Shown here: piece by piece, positions 43,989-55,300 of the stretch
How the letters are laid out: every line of letters begins with the position of its first letter
Position numbering within the stretch: position 1 is the first letter of the stretch
NCBI GenBank assembly: GCA_036365515.1
Contig: CM070873.1
Location: 265,605,575 to 265,669,574 of the forward strand
DNA length: 64,000 bases
Direction of reading: 5' to 3'
Source of the DNA: Torymus aiolomorphi
Taxonomy: Eukaryota > Arthropoda > Insecta > Hymenoptera > Torymidae
Position numbers and translations under genes: made by a program
Notes under the pieces: model-generated
What the model saw: only the letters and a program-made list of their open reading frames with translations
Told to the model about the DNA's origin: nothing
Database searches by the model: none

Positions 43989-46900
43989 ATGGATGAAGTT
44001 AAAGATCTTTGTCAGGAACATGTGAAAATTTTTGAAGAGGTGGAAAATATTTTAATATATAAATCTATGGATTCCGAAGTTATTGAACAATGGGTAGAAC
44101 AATGTGTTTTATCATTAGATAGTCTTCGGGAATTATTGAGAAAAAGAACGCTGACAACAGCTCAAAAACAATCTATTTTATACGCCATAGCAAGGATTGA
44201 GAGTATCAAAGCAAAGCTTGATGCTATAGGAAAAACTGGTTATGGAATAGTACCAGATTTAAAAACGGATGAAATCGAGCATCGAGTTCGTTGGATTGAT
44301 ATTGAAAGTGCTTTTAATAAAAGGGTGAGAACTAGTATAATTGCAAATCTTGTACATATAGATATATCAACCTTTTTAAAGGACGCCTCAGTATTGTTCT
44401 GCCAACAAGTGAAGAAAATTTTGAAAGATATTCGATGTGCCATGAAAATTAACACTGTACTATCTTGTTCATTCAAGAAACTTTCTTCTGATGTAAATGA
44501 AGATTCACAGGAAAGTATTGAAACGAAACATTTCAATACGCCAAACGCTGAAGTGGTTTTAGGTACATCTTTAAGTGAATGGTTTGATAATCATGTTTTA
44601 AATAAACTTTTGGCTGAGGTAGAAGAATTTCAAGAAAAAGATTCTGGATGGACTTTAAATTCTATTATTAATATTCAAATTAATATGAATAAGTTCAATC
44701 CATTGCGCAGTGGTAATTCATATTTACCTTTACCACCATTTTTAGATAAAAAAATGCCTGCATTAATATTCAAAACAAAGATAATCAATGCTTTAAATGG
44801 GCAATATTATCTGCTTTGTATCCAGTAAACCGTAAAAATCATCCTAACAGGGTTAGCAATTATCTTCAGTATGAAAATAATTTAAATATGACAGGTATAG
44901 AATTCCCTGTTACGATAAAAAAAATTTTCAAGTTTGAAAAACAAAACCCTTTAATATCGGTTAATGTCTTCGGATTGCATGAGAAAAATGTGATTCCCTT
45001 TTATTTGACACATGAAAAAAAGAAAATCATGTAAATCTTCTTTTATTAGAAAAAACAATTAAGGGACAGCTGAAATCACATTACATATATATAAAAAATT
45101 TATCACGTCTAGTAGGAGGAAGTTTATCACATAGAAAAAAGAAGCGATATATATGTGATAGATGTTTAAATTTTTTCTTTAATGAAAATAATTTAAAAGA
45201 GCATGAAAGAATATGTAAGAATATTAATAATTGCAAGGTGAAACTTCCTATAAAAGGTAAAGATATCATCTATTTTAAAAATTTTAATTATAAAGAAAGA
45301 TTACCATTCACAATATATGCAGATTGTGAATGTCTGTTAAAGCCTGTACTAGAAAACCAGGAAGATGAAGGTTTGGCTAATACTTTATCGTTTCAAAAAC
45401 ATGAAATGTTTAGTATAGGATATTATTTGAAGTGCAGTTTTGATGACTCTTTATCTGAATATAGATTTTATCGTGGGTTAAACCAGCTATGTGGTTTGCT
45501 AGTGAATTGAAGGTAATACATGACCGTATTACTAATTTATATACAAACCCACGATTTATGCCAATTTTAACACCGATAGAAATGATTAATTATTTCAATT
45601 CAAAAATTTGTCACATTTGTAACAAATTATTAGAAAACAGTGATAAGGTAAGAGATCATTGTCATCTCTCAGGAAAATATCGCGGTCCTGCTCATGCTAA
45701 CTGTAATTTGAATTATCAAGATTCAAGAACGATTCCTGTGATATTTCATAACTTAAGTGGTTATGATGCTCACTTTATAATTAATGATATATCGAATTAT
45801 ATGAAAGGTGATGTTGATTTACTTCCATTGACTAAGGAGAAGTATATTTCTTTTACAAAACATGTTGAGAAAAGTGATATTAAATTTCGCTTTGTAGATT
45901 CATTTAGATTTATGCCATCTTCTTTAGAAAAATTAGCTTCATATTTAAGTGAATATAAAATTGTTTCAAAGGAGTTTTCATCTTTAGAAAAAGAAAAAAT
46001 CAGTCTTTTAACGAAGAAAGGCGTTCTGCCTTACGAGTACCTGGATTCGTGGGAAAAGTTGGATGAAACTGAGTTACCTGAAAAACAAAATTTTTCAGTG
46101 TGCTAAATGGTTCAACCATATCTGATGAAGATTATGAACATGCACAAAAAGTATGGAATACCTTTAGTATTCATACCCTTGGAGAATATTCAGATCTTTA
46201 TATGAAGACAGATGTTTTATTATTAGCTGATGTTTTTGAAAATTTTCGTGATCAAAGTATAAACGTATATGGTTTAGATCCAGCTCATTATTATACTACT
46301 CCAGGATTTGCATGGGATGCAATGCTAAAGTATACTGGCATACAATTAAAATTATTAACTGATATAGATATGATTTTATTCATAGAAAGAGGTATAAGAG
46401 GTGGATTAAGTCAGTGCTCTCATCGCTACGCAGCTGCAAATCATAAATATATGACTGAAAATTATGATAAAAATAAAGAAAATACATATCTAATATATTT
46501 AGATGCTAATAATTTATATGGTTGGGCAATGACTCAATGTCTCCCTTATGATTCCTTTGAGTGGATAGACGACTGTGAAAATTTAGATTTTTTCATAGAT
46601 GATGATGCACCTTACGGGTACATTTTAGAAGTAGATTTAGAATATCCTTCAGAAATACATGACATTCATAACGACTTACCTTTTTGTCCTGAGCAAGCAA
46701 AACCACCGGGATCAAAACAGGAAAAACTTTTGGCTACACTTTCGTATAAAAAAATTATGTTATACACTATCGATCACTTAAACAAGCTGTCAAAAATGGA
46801 CTTCAGCTTGTTAAAATTCATAAAGTATTGAAATTTAAACAATCTCCATGGCTTAAGTCTTACATCAATTTAAATAGTAATATGAGGGCGTTAGCAAGAA

Positions 46901-47708
46901 CTGATTTTGAAGAAACTTTTTCAAATTGATGAATAATGCTGTATATGGTAAAACTATGGAGAATGTAAGAAAACGTGTTGATGTCAAGCTATCAACTAAA
47001 TGGGCTGGAAGGTATGGCGTAGAAGCACAAATATCAAGTCCCCTTTTTCATAGTATTAGTATTTTTGATGAAAATTTAGTAGCTATCCAGCTTAAAAAAG
47101 TTGAAGTTTTGTTAGATAAACCAATTTACGTTGGACTTTCAGTTTTAGACATTTCTAAAACTCTGATTTATGATTTTCATTATAGTTATATGAAAAAAAT
47201 GTATAAAGAAAATTGTAAGCTTCTTTATACAGACACAGACAGCTTGATTTATGCTTTGAATGTGATGATTTTTATGCTGATATGAAAAAAATCTCTCAAA
47301 GTTTGATACTTCAGACTATCCCAGTGAAAACATCTTTAATATGCCTCATGCAAATAAAAAAATTGTTGGTCTTATGAAAGATGAGTGTAATGGTCAGATT
47401 CTTACAGAATTCGTTGGCTTAAGAAGTAAAATGTACAGTACTCGCGTTTATGGTCAAGATCATATGAAAAAAATAAAAGGTATTAAGGTTTCAGTTGTTA
47501 AAAAAACTATAAAGTTTGATGATTTTGTAGATTGTTTGCAAAATTTATCTATTAAAAAACGACAACAGTATTCCATAAGATCCCGACTCCATAATGTAGA
47601 AACTATAAAGCAGTTAAAGATTGCCTTAAGTCCATATGATGATAAAAGATATGTTCAAGACAATAATATAGATACTTTAGCATGGGGTCATTATAAAATA
47701 AATAATAA
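43989..47708 (+). pseudogene. Polinton protein-primed DNA polymerase B (frameshifted)
   Basis: Seen, in order: an N-terminal region of no known fold; a C2H2-like CDRCLNFFFNENNLKEHERIC, quoted here in parts as CDRC and HERIC (45158-45219); Exo I (IYADCECLL); a Cys/His module like endonuclease VII (CHICNKLL, DHCHLSGKYRG, CNL); Exo II (HNLSGYDAHF); Exo III (YSDLYMKTDVLLLADVF); polymerase motif A (YLDANNLYGWAM); motif B ([14 protein letters not shown]); motif C ([11 protein letters not shown]); and a C-terminal PYDDKRYV, LAWGHYKI. Frame changes occur near 44766, 45020, 45480, 46085, 46745, 46918 and 47265, mostly in A/T runs. All catalytic motifs survive. Not functional as it stands, unless some indels are assembly errors. 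Confidence 0.95.
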
Positions 47709-47796
47709 GTGAGTATATTTTTTTGTATAATAGTAATTTATATATTAATTTATAGTAAATATTCTACATATGTAATATAGAAATTTATTATTTTAG

Positions 47797-48010
47797 GTGT
47801 CCAATGCGTGTTAAAAAGAATGTACATTTTGATGAAAAGCTAACTGTTCATGTAATGCATACGTGGAGGTTTGCATATCATAAGGCTCGGTGTGGAGAAT
47901 GGGAACAAATTGCTCGTGACAGAGAACGTTTTAGGAGAAGAATTGATAAAGTTAATGAAATTTTGCATCCAATTCTTGTAAAAAAATGTAAGGAAATAGG
48001 TATTAAATAA
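47797..48010 (+). CDS. PPP1R15/GADD34-like PP1-binding exon after polymerase
   Basis: Seen: a GT-AG intron (47709-47796; donor AA/GTGAGT, acceptor TTATTTTAG/G) joins the last polymerase codons in frame to this exon. An internal ATG at 47804 could start a separate 68-residue protein. It contains KKNVHF, TVHVMHTWRFAYHKAR and GEWEQIARDRERFRRRI. Known: PPP1R15 proteins bind protein phosphatase 1 through a KVxF/RVxF motif followed by a W-E-x-x-A-R-D-R-x-R-F-x-x-R-I helix and direct it to phosphorylated eIF2-alpha; some large DNA viruses carry counterparts. Both parts are present with the usual spacing. Inference: captured host PPP1R15 C-terminal domain. The frame has no lesion. Confidence 0.82.
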
Positions 48011-48042
48011 AAACAATTAGTTCATCTTATTTACAATTTTAT

Positions 48043-48693
48043 TTATTCATAAATCACTTTTTTTATCCAACTATTATGAGACTTATCAAAACCTAACCAT
48101 TTTACATAAATTTTATCGCCATGTTTTTTTATAATTTTTTCTACTAAGTAAATAACAGGATATTTAGTCTTCATAAGTTCTTCTTCATAGAATCCGCCAG
48201 CGATTGGTTTATCTTGATAATCTTTCAAATGATATGTAAATGGTGATGTAGGTAATACTTTATTTATTGTAAAAATTTCTGTAGACCAGTTTGGTGTATA
48301 TCCTTTCTCGAAAACAGTTTTATTTTTACTTATTCGAACTTTATCACCAAGTTTAAATTTTGCACGCCTACAAGGACGTTTAGAGGTTTTCTGATGAATG
48401 CATAAACGATTATAAACTTTATTAACTGTTGTAGAATTAACATCTGCGGGCTTCATACCAATCGTTCGGTGCTTAGTATTATTATACTGTAAAGTTAGGT
48501 CTTGCAAAATATCTATCCATTTATAACTGCCTTGTAAACTAAAGTTTTTCCACATTTTGTTTTTTAATGTACGATTAAAACGTTCACAAATTGAGGCTTT
48601 GAGTTTGCTATAGGATGAATATAGATTTATATTATATTTTAGCATTAAACTTTCAAATTCTTTATTATAAAATTCTAATTTTTTACATAGCAC
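48043..48693 (-). pseudogene. Polinton integrase, N-terminally truncated, with chromodomain
   Basis: Seen: the frame opens in EFYNKEFESLMLKYNI and keeps the part around the catalytic glutamate (CERFNRTLKNKMWK), then LQYNNTKHRTIGMKPADV, an SH3-like GDKVRISKNKTVFEKGY, and a C-terminal chromodomain (LVEKIIKKHG, YVKWLGFDKSHNSWI). Known: Polinton integrases have HHCC, DDE and chromodomain modules. The zinc module and first two catalytic aspartates are gone; the frame stops at the inner edge of the right TIR. Tail to tail with the polymerase (32 bp apart). Confidence 0.9.
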
Positions 48694-49926
48694 GTATCAC
48701 GAATTTATAAGTTATTCATTTTTCTAAGACATTCTCAGCTATTGAACTTTAACTTTTCAGTCTCTCTGTAGGGACTTTAATTTTTTCATAACACGTATCA
48801 TGAATTTATAAGTTACTTTAAAATTTCTTACTTTAATGAATTCATATTTTTTTCTAAGATATTCTCAGCTGTTGAACTTTAACTTTTCAGTCTCTTTGTA
48901 GGGACTTTAATTTTTTTCATAACACGTATCATGAATTTATAAGTTACTTTAAAATTTCTTACTTTAATGAATTCATATTTTTTTCTAAGATATTCTCAGC
49001 TGTTGAACTTTAACTTTTCAGTCTCTTCTTAGGGACTTTAATTTTTTGCATAGCACGTATCGTGAATTTATAAATTATTAATTTTTTCTAAGACATTCTC
49101 AGCTATTAAACTTTAACTTTTCAGTCTCTTTGTAGGGACTTTAATTTTTTCACAGCACGTATCATGAATTTATAAGTTACTTTAAAATTTCTTACTTTAA
49201 TGAATTCATATTTTTTCTAAGATATTCTCAGCTGTTGAACTTTAACTTTTCAGTCTCTTTGTAGGGACTTTAATTTTTTTCATAACACGTATCATGAATT
49301 TATAAGTTACTTTAAAATTTCTTACTTTAATGAATTCATATTTTTTCTAAGATATTCTCAGCTGTTGAACTTTAACTTTTCAGTCTCTTCTTAGGAACTT
49401 TAATTTTTTGCATAGCACGTATCGTGAATTTATAAATTATTAATTTTTTCTAAGACATTCTCAGCTATTAAACTTTAACTTTTCAGTCTCTTTGTAGGGA
49501 CTTTAATTTTTTCACAGCACGTATCATGAATTTATAAGTTACTTTAAAATTTCTTACTTTAATGAATTCATATTTTTTTCTAAGATATTCTCAGCTGTTG
49601 AACTTTAACTTTTCAGTCTCTTCTTAGGGACTTTAATTTTTTACATAGCACGTATCATGAATTTATAATTTATTTTCACATCTCTTACTTTAACTTTTTC
49701 ACATATAATGAGTTCATATTTTTTTTCTAAGATTTTCTCAGCTATTGTACTTTAACTTTTTCAATCTCTCCGTAGGGACTTTAATTTTTTACATTGCATG
49801 TATTATGAATTAATAAGTTATTATCACATCTTTCACTCTAACTTTTAACACTATTATATTAACTCTACTTTTTTTCTTGAATAATATTCAAATAATGTTA
49901 TCTACATTTCCAGTATATAACTTATC

Positions 49927-50457
49927 ATGGAACTAATTGTAGATACACAAGGTTTTAAAGATAACAACGGCAATTTTATATTTAAAGAAATTGCTTATAT
50001 AGATCCTAATGCGTTAAATCCGGTGCCGTACGTTGCGACATTTCAACCACCCTGTGATTGGAGTGATTTAGACCAGAATGTAAAAATTTTAAATAGATAT
50101 TTACAATCCAATCTGCACGGAATTCATTGGGAACACGGAGAGGTGCCGTATTCATACCTGTCAACGGCTTTCGACAAATTGAAAGAAAAAGCGCAGGGGT
50201 CGTTATTAACAATTTGGGTCAAAGGTGAACACAAAAAACACTGGCTGCAACCCTATTTCGATAATATAAGAAACTTGGAGGATTTGGGTTGTCCATCTAT
50301 AAGAACTCCTGGATTTATACGACCGCTAGCCTGCATTAATCATTGTCCCGGGTGGAAACAGAATTGTTCAGTTGAAATAGTTTGCGCTTTATACCGCTGG
50401 GTGGAAGACTTGAGAGAGCAATTTTCAACCCCTGAAAGTTCTGATACGTCAGAATAA
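49927..50457 (+). CDS. Polinton TIR gene A, 176 aa, right copy
   Basis: Intact twin of 41059-41589. Substitutions relative to it include Tyr/Ser in RYLQxNLHG, Gln/His in KGExKKHW, Arg-Pro-Glu/Cys-Pro-Gly near residue 144, and Tyr/Phe near the C-terminus. Start is the first ATG, right after the AT-rich leader that follows the tandem array. A 56-bp candidate intron (50462-50517, GTAAGT...TTTTTTCAG) begins four bases after its stop codon. Confidence 0.78.
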   Translation: MELIVDTQGFKDNNGNFIFKEIAYIDPNALNPVPYVATFQPPCDWSDLDQNVKILNRYLQSNLHGIHWEHGEVPYSYLSTAFDKLKEKAQGSLLTIWVKGEHKKHWLQPYFDNIRNLEDLGCPSIRTPGFIRPLACINHCPGWKQNCSVEIVCALYRWVEDLREQFSTPESSDTSE

Positions 50458-50519
50458 ATAAGTAAGTAATTCTATAAAAAAAAAATATAAATAATAATTT
50501 ATCATTTCTTTTTTCAGTC

Positions 50520-50810
50520 ATGGACCTCATAAATGAAGCAGCGAGAAGTCCATCATACCTGCCCACAAAACGACTACGGGACTTGGAGCTAAATAAACAG
50601 TATAAGATAACCTCATTAAAAAAGGTATCCACTAAATACGGCTTAAAAATTGTTCTTGAATTAGACAGTAGTTTTGACATTTTCCTTCCAAGTAAAGTTA
50701 ATTCTTTATTACTGGAGAAGCCAGAGGCGCTTCTCAACATAGAGTCAGAATTAGTTAATAGAGAAGTCTTCGTCAAATCTTTAGGTGGATGCCTTCTAGA
50801 ATTTATATAA
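50520..50810 (+). CDS. Polinton TIR gene B, 96 aa, right copy
   Basis: Same protein sequence as 40708-40998. The ATG lies two bases after the acceptor of the candidate 56-bp intron, so A and B may share one transcript, with splicing only joining A's 3' end to B's start. Function as for the left copy: possible small OB-fold ssDNA-binding-like protein, unproven. Confidence 0.75.
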   Translation: MDLINEAARSPSYLPTKRLRDLELNKQYKITSLKKVSTKYGLKIVLELDSSFDIFLPSKVNSLLLEKPEALLNIESELVNREVFVKSLGGCLLEFI

Positions 50811-51317
50811 TTATAAGTTTTTAGATAATTTTCTCTTTAACTTAAATTTTAAATTTTCAAAGTTATTTGCTAAATTGTAATACTTTTTAATTAAGATGTT
50901 CACTAGTTTCTAAATATATTTTTATAGTAAAATTGAAAGATTAATTTGAAACTTTTTATACTCGTAGATTAAGATGTATTCTACTATGTATTACTTTTAA
51001 GCTTTTTAAATAAATATGAAAAAGCTTTTTTAATAAATATGAAATAATCTTACATATCTTTTTTATTTTCCCTTAACGTTTCCACATCCCAATGCCCTCT
51101 ATGAAATATTTATTCTTATAATAGAAAATTTTCCTTAAAAACTAACTTGTTTAAATATTTTAAAGTTTCTTTTGAATTTAAAAATAGTCATTTAATATTG
51201 TTAATATAAATTTCATTGAATTGCTCATCATTAACTTTTTAAAATTTCTATGAACTTATAAAATATCTTTGTAGAATCTTATACAATATAAAATATACTG
51301 ATTGAATATACTAAGAT

Positions 51318-51856
51318 AAAATATACTTATAAAATATAAGACTACTTATAATTAACAAATAACACTATATGAATATTATAAAAATATTCTATATTCACTT
51401 ACAACATAACATCATATGAGGGCCCCATGCCCCCTGCAACATGACATACGTATGCATTTTATCGATGGAGTAAATGTTCAATGCGCCCTCTACAACCGGG
51501 CTGGCGCGGAATATAAGACTACTTATAATTAACAAATTTAAACACTATATGAATATTATAAAAATATTCTATATTCACTTACAACATAACATCACATGAG
51601 GGCCCCATGCCCCCTGCAACATGACATACGTATGCATTTTATCGATGGAGTAAATGTTCAATGCGCCCTCTACAACCGGGCTGGCGCGGAATATAAGACT
51701 ACTTATAATTAACAAATTTAAACACTATATGAATATTATAAAAATATTCTATATTCACTTACAACATAACATCACATGAGGGCCCCATGCCCCCTGCAAC
51801 ATGACATACGTACACATTTTATCGATGGAGTAAATGTTCAATGCGCCCTCTACCGG
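51318..51856. repeat. Three 180-bp tandem repeats in right TIR
   Basis: Inverted counterparts of the repeats at 39660-40196. Confidence 0.95.
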
Positions 51857-52360
51857 GCCTCTCGCATGGTGACTTTGCACCCTACCTTACCGACGGACGG
51901 TAAGTAGTGCTCGGTGGGTAAGTGGCGCGGGAGCCGCTCTGGCGCGGTAGCCGCGCTGGCGCGGTAGCCGCGCTGCCCCTACTACTTCCGTCGAAAGTAC
52001 AGAATAATACGTCCCTCGAACAATGATATTAGCCTCAGGATGCATCACGCCTGCATTCCTGAGGTTGAAACAGAGAAACACTTCACTACTTATCGCGGAA
52101 AACGCGATCTCTCCGCGAATTCACTTCCGCGCGCGTTTCTGTCCGAACGATAACAACAACATTGATGTCGGTCACGTCTCCCCCGGCACCTTCGTTATGC
52201 TCTCAATACAGCTCCAATACTGCATCGAGGCGCCATCTAACGTTCGTTACCACGAACTAGCTTATTTATTGCCGATTTATTACCGACGTTGGTACGGCAG
52301 GCCGTGACAGTGTGTATTAAATAATTTTGTAGTAAATAAAATGTGTGAGGAGAAATAGAT

Positions 52361-55300
52361 GGCCGAATCCATTTCAAATCAGGTGGACCGCGTATGCCTA
52401 TGTCACCGATCATTTTGGAATTAAAGTATTCATGTTCTTCTCCAAAAATTATTTGACCCGTATATTTTTATTTTTTTGTTGCATCAAAATTTCTTCATGC
52501 GTTCAGCAATGACAAAAAATTCCGAGAAAAACCTTACTTAGAAAAAAATTTTTTCAATGTAATTTTCAAACCGCTACTGCTTCACCAGTTTTTTAAGCTT
52601 TTTAGCGTGTATCACATAATTTTACTAAGGTTTGAGCCCTCTTTCACGTTCTTTATGTTATTTAAAAAAAAATAAAAAATGCACGAGTTATGTACTTTTT
52701 ACTGAAAAATGCACTTTTTAGAAAAGTGCATTTTTCTCAAAAACGCCATTTTTTTTTTGCTCAATTTTTTTTTTTGTCCTGATAGAGGACCTAAATATCT
52801 ATCTAGACGTATTTGTGAAATTCCCGACCCGTGCCCAGGAATAGCGATCATTAATGAGATAATACACAAACAAATTTTTCACGCTTAACCCTTACATATA
52901 TTCAATGGTATAACAGTCAATATAAAGGTTTTTATCTTTGTGCGTAAGCAATATACAAGTACATAGTATCTGTTGTATTTTTTATTTTTGTCTTTTAGAT
53001 TTTTTATTTTTATATCTACCTTTCTTTTTCTGCTTCATTGTTCTTACTTCAGTAAGGGGACAATCAGCGGTCTTTGCTGTTAAACAATGTACTTTATCAT
53101 TGCACGTTTCTTTAATCCATAAATGAGTTTTTTGAATTCCAGGATACTTAGGAGTAGCAAGCCAATCAACATTTTTTACTTTTCTAAACTCTTCTACATC
53201 AACGTCTTGTAAATGTATTATTTTAATTGCATCTGTATATTTTTGAACGTGCTCTACAAAATCATTAGCATTTTGAATGGATTTTTCATGGGGACCTCGA
53301 AGATTATGCGAAGTAGCATAATGCTTTATAAGTCCACCCACACCATCTACAGCTCCTTTGCCGTACCCAGTAGCAGAGAACAACCATTTTATATCAAATG
53401 GTGCTCGTTTTAATTCATATAATTGAAAGCGATTTTTAAAGTGGCTAGCGGCGCCATCTGATACAATGGTAATTTTTTTTATTGAATCACGACAATTGTC
53501 TTTCAAGTAGATTATAATGTTTTCTATTGCTAGCAAAGCATACGCTGAATCATGTTTTCGGTCATCACTTATGAGTGCGAAACTTTATGTCGAATCCCCT
53601 TGATAAGATACTGCTGTGAAAATAGAAATTGGATCATTAACCCAATGATTTCCTTGAACAGCTTTATTATGAATTACAGCCCAGTTTTCAGCGAAGTCTA
53701 TTTGAAGAACTAAATGATGTGGGTCTTTTTTAGCATTTTCTCTTTCTGCTTTTATAGCTTTGCGTTGTATATTTTTTACATACATGTGAGTACTAATCTT
53801 CATGGTCCAAACCGAAAGTTCCTCTTTAAAAGCAGAAATTGGCACTGTTTTTTTAATCAAGTTACCATTTTCCCACAAAGGATACGTAATTTCTTCTATG
53901 CTTTCTACATCTTGCAGTTTTAGAACATGAAACGTAATTCCGTTACTGCCTGGACAAATTTTACATTCCTGCAAATAACATAAATCAGATGGCTCAGAAC
54001 ACTTTGTTGCGTTTATTATTTCTGACCGAAGTTCATCCAACTCTGTAATGTTACTCCCTCTGAAATTAATCAAGCTCGTAAGAAATAAATCATAATTTGC
54101 GCAATAGATATAGAGACAAACTTCTTTGATGGGGCTAAGTAAAACATATTTTGGTCGCAAACTATAAAATTTCGATTTACCAATTTTTAATTCCGGATAA
54201 TCATTTTTGAATGCTTTATACGTTGCTTTCAGACTTTGAGTAAGAAAACGTTTAACTTTCTTCTCTTTTTTATCATTTATTTTAACGGTAATAACGTCAC
54301 TCTTATTAGGACTCTATCTTGAACAATTAAAATCGTCATTTATATAAAATTCCATAACAATTTGTTCGGTCCTTTCGTCAATTGGATGGCCTGTGTACGC
54401 TTCTGGTTCTGAATAAACTCCCTTTTCTTGTGCAAGACTTTTCGCTCTTTCTATCATATACAATGTTATGTCTGGAAATAAAGATAAAATTTCATTTTTC
54501 GTTAAGGATGAGGGTAGCAAAGTCAGAATTTTTACTTTTTCTGATACCGTAGAACCCTTTTGCAAGGCTAAACCAACATTTTGTACCCATTCTATACAAC
54601 GGCATGCAGTTGATTCGTTTGCTTTTATAGAAACGTCATAAACATTATTCAACTTCACATCGAGGGCATTAGACAATGTTGAAAGTATATTTTTCGTTTT
54701 CTCTTTTACGTAATTTTCAATTGATTTTTCACGTATAAGATTTTTCCTCTTAAGAGGCGATACACATCTTGAGAAAAATGTACTTATTTTATTATTAAAT
54801 TCTTCCACGCGTTCTGGAGTACTTGGCAAAAAATCTTCATCTCTATCGATTCCGTTGTCGATAAAATTATCATCCGTTGAAAATTCATTGTCAGTGCTAG
54901 TCACCAATTCTAAAGCATGCTCGTAACAACGTCTACACAGATATGTAGAGGGGGTCAAAGGTAAATCAGGATAGAGAAGGTTCAATGGATGAGCAAGATT
55001 CTCAAGTTGTTTAAAACCCACGGAATTAGGTTCGTAAAAAATTTTTTTGTGCTTATTTAAAAAATCTACACATTTGATTCTCTTCGTTGAATAATTTTGA
55101 GACATCGTAGTTAAGTTAATCAGGTGAAATATATAATAATTTTCAAAAATATGATAGTTTTAAAAAATACTGGAGGTGTACTTATAGCAGAAACCGAACT
55201 TTTCTTGGTACATAAAAGATCTAACGATAGCCATCTAGCGGACCAATGTATAAGTACATAAACTCATACGTGTACATATATGTATTACTTACGCTCATGT

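Larger units (their letters stand above)
39531..51986. mobile_element. Polinton/Maverick element, 12,456 bp, internally reduced
   Basis: Seen: starts AGTAGTAGGGGCAGCGCGG and ends with its complement CCTACTACT; flanked by TCCGTC (39525-39530 and 51987-51992), giving a 6-bp duplication. It carries a DNA polymerase B with the insert layout of protein-primed enzymes and a chromodomain integrase. Known: 6-bp duplications, AG...CT ends, long TIRs, PolB and retroviral-type integrase define Polintons. Missing: packaging ATPase, protease, major and minor capsid genes. Complete Polintons are typically 15-20 kb, so this copy is shortened. Confidence 0.95.
48690..51986. repeat. Polinton right terminal inverted repeat
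   Basis: About 3.3 kb inverted copy of 39531-42660. Contains the subterminal array (48700-49830), genes A and B on the plus strand, AT-rich sequence, three 180-bp repeats and the GC-rich tip. Confidence 0.92.
38420..52309 (-). mobile_element. Solo LTR (family of 22617-24045), split by the Polinton
   Basis: LTR parts 38420-39530 and 51987-52309 join to about 1.43 kb. Flanks are GTGT (38416-38419 and 52310-52313), a 4-bp duplication that confirms this LTR family's target size. Confidence 0.92.
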
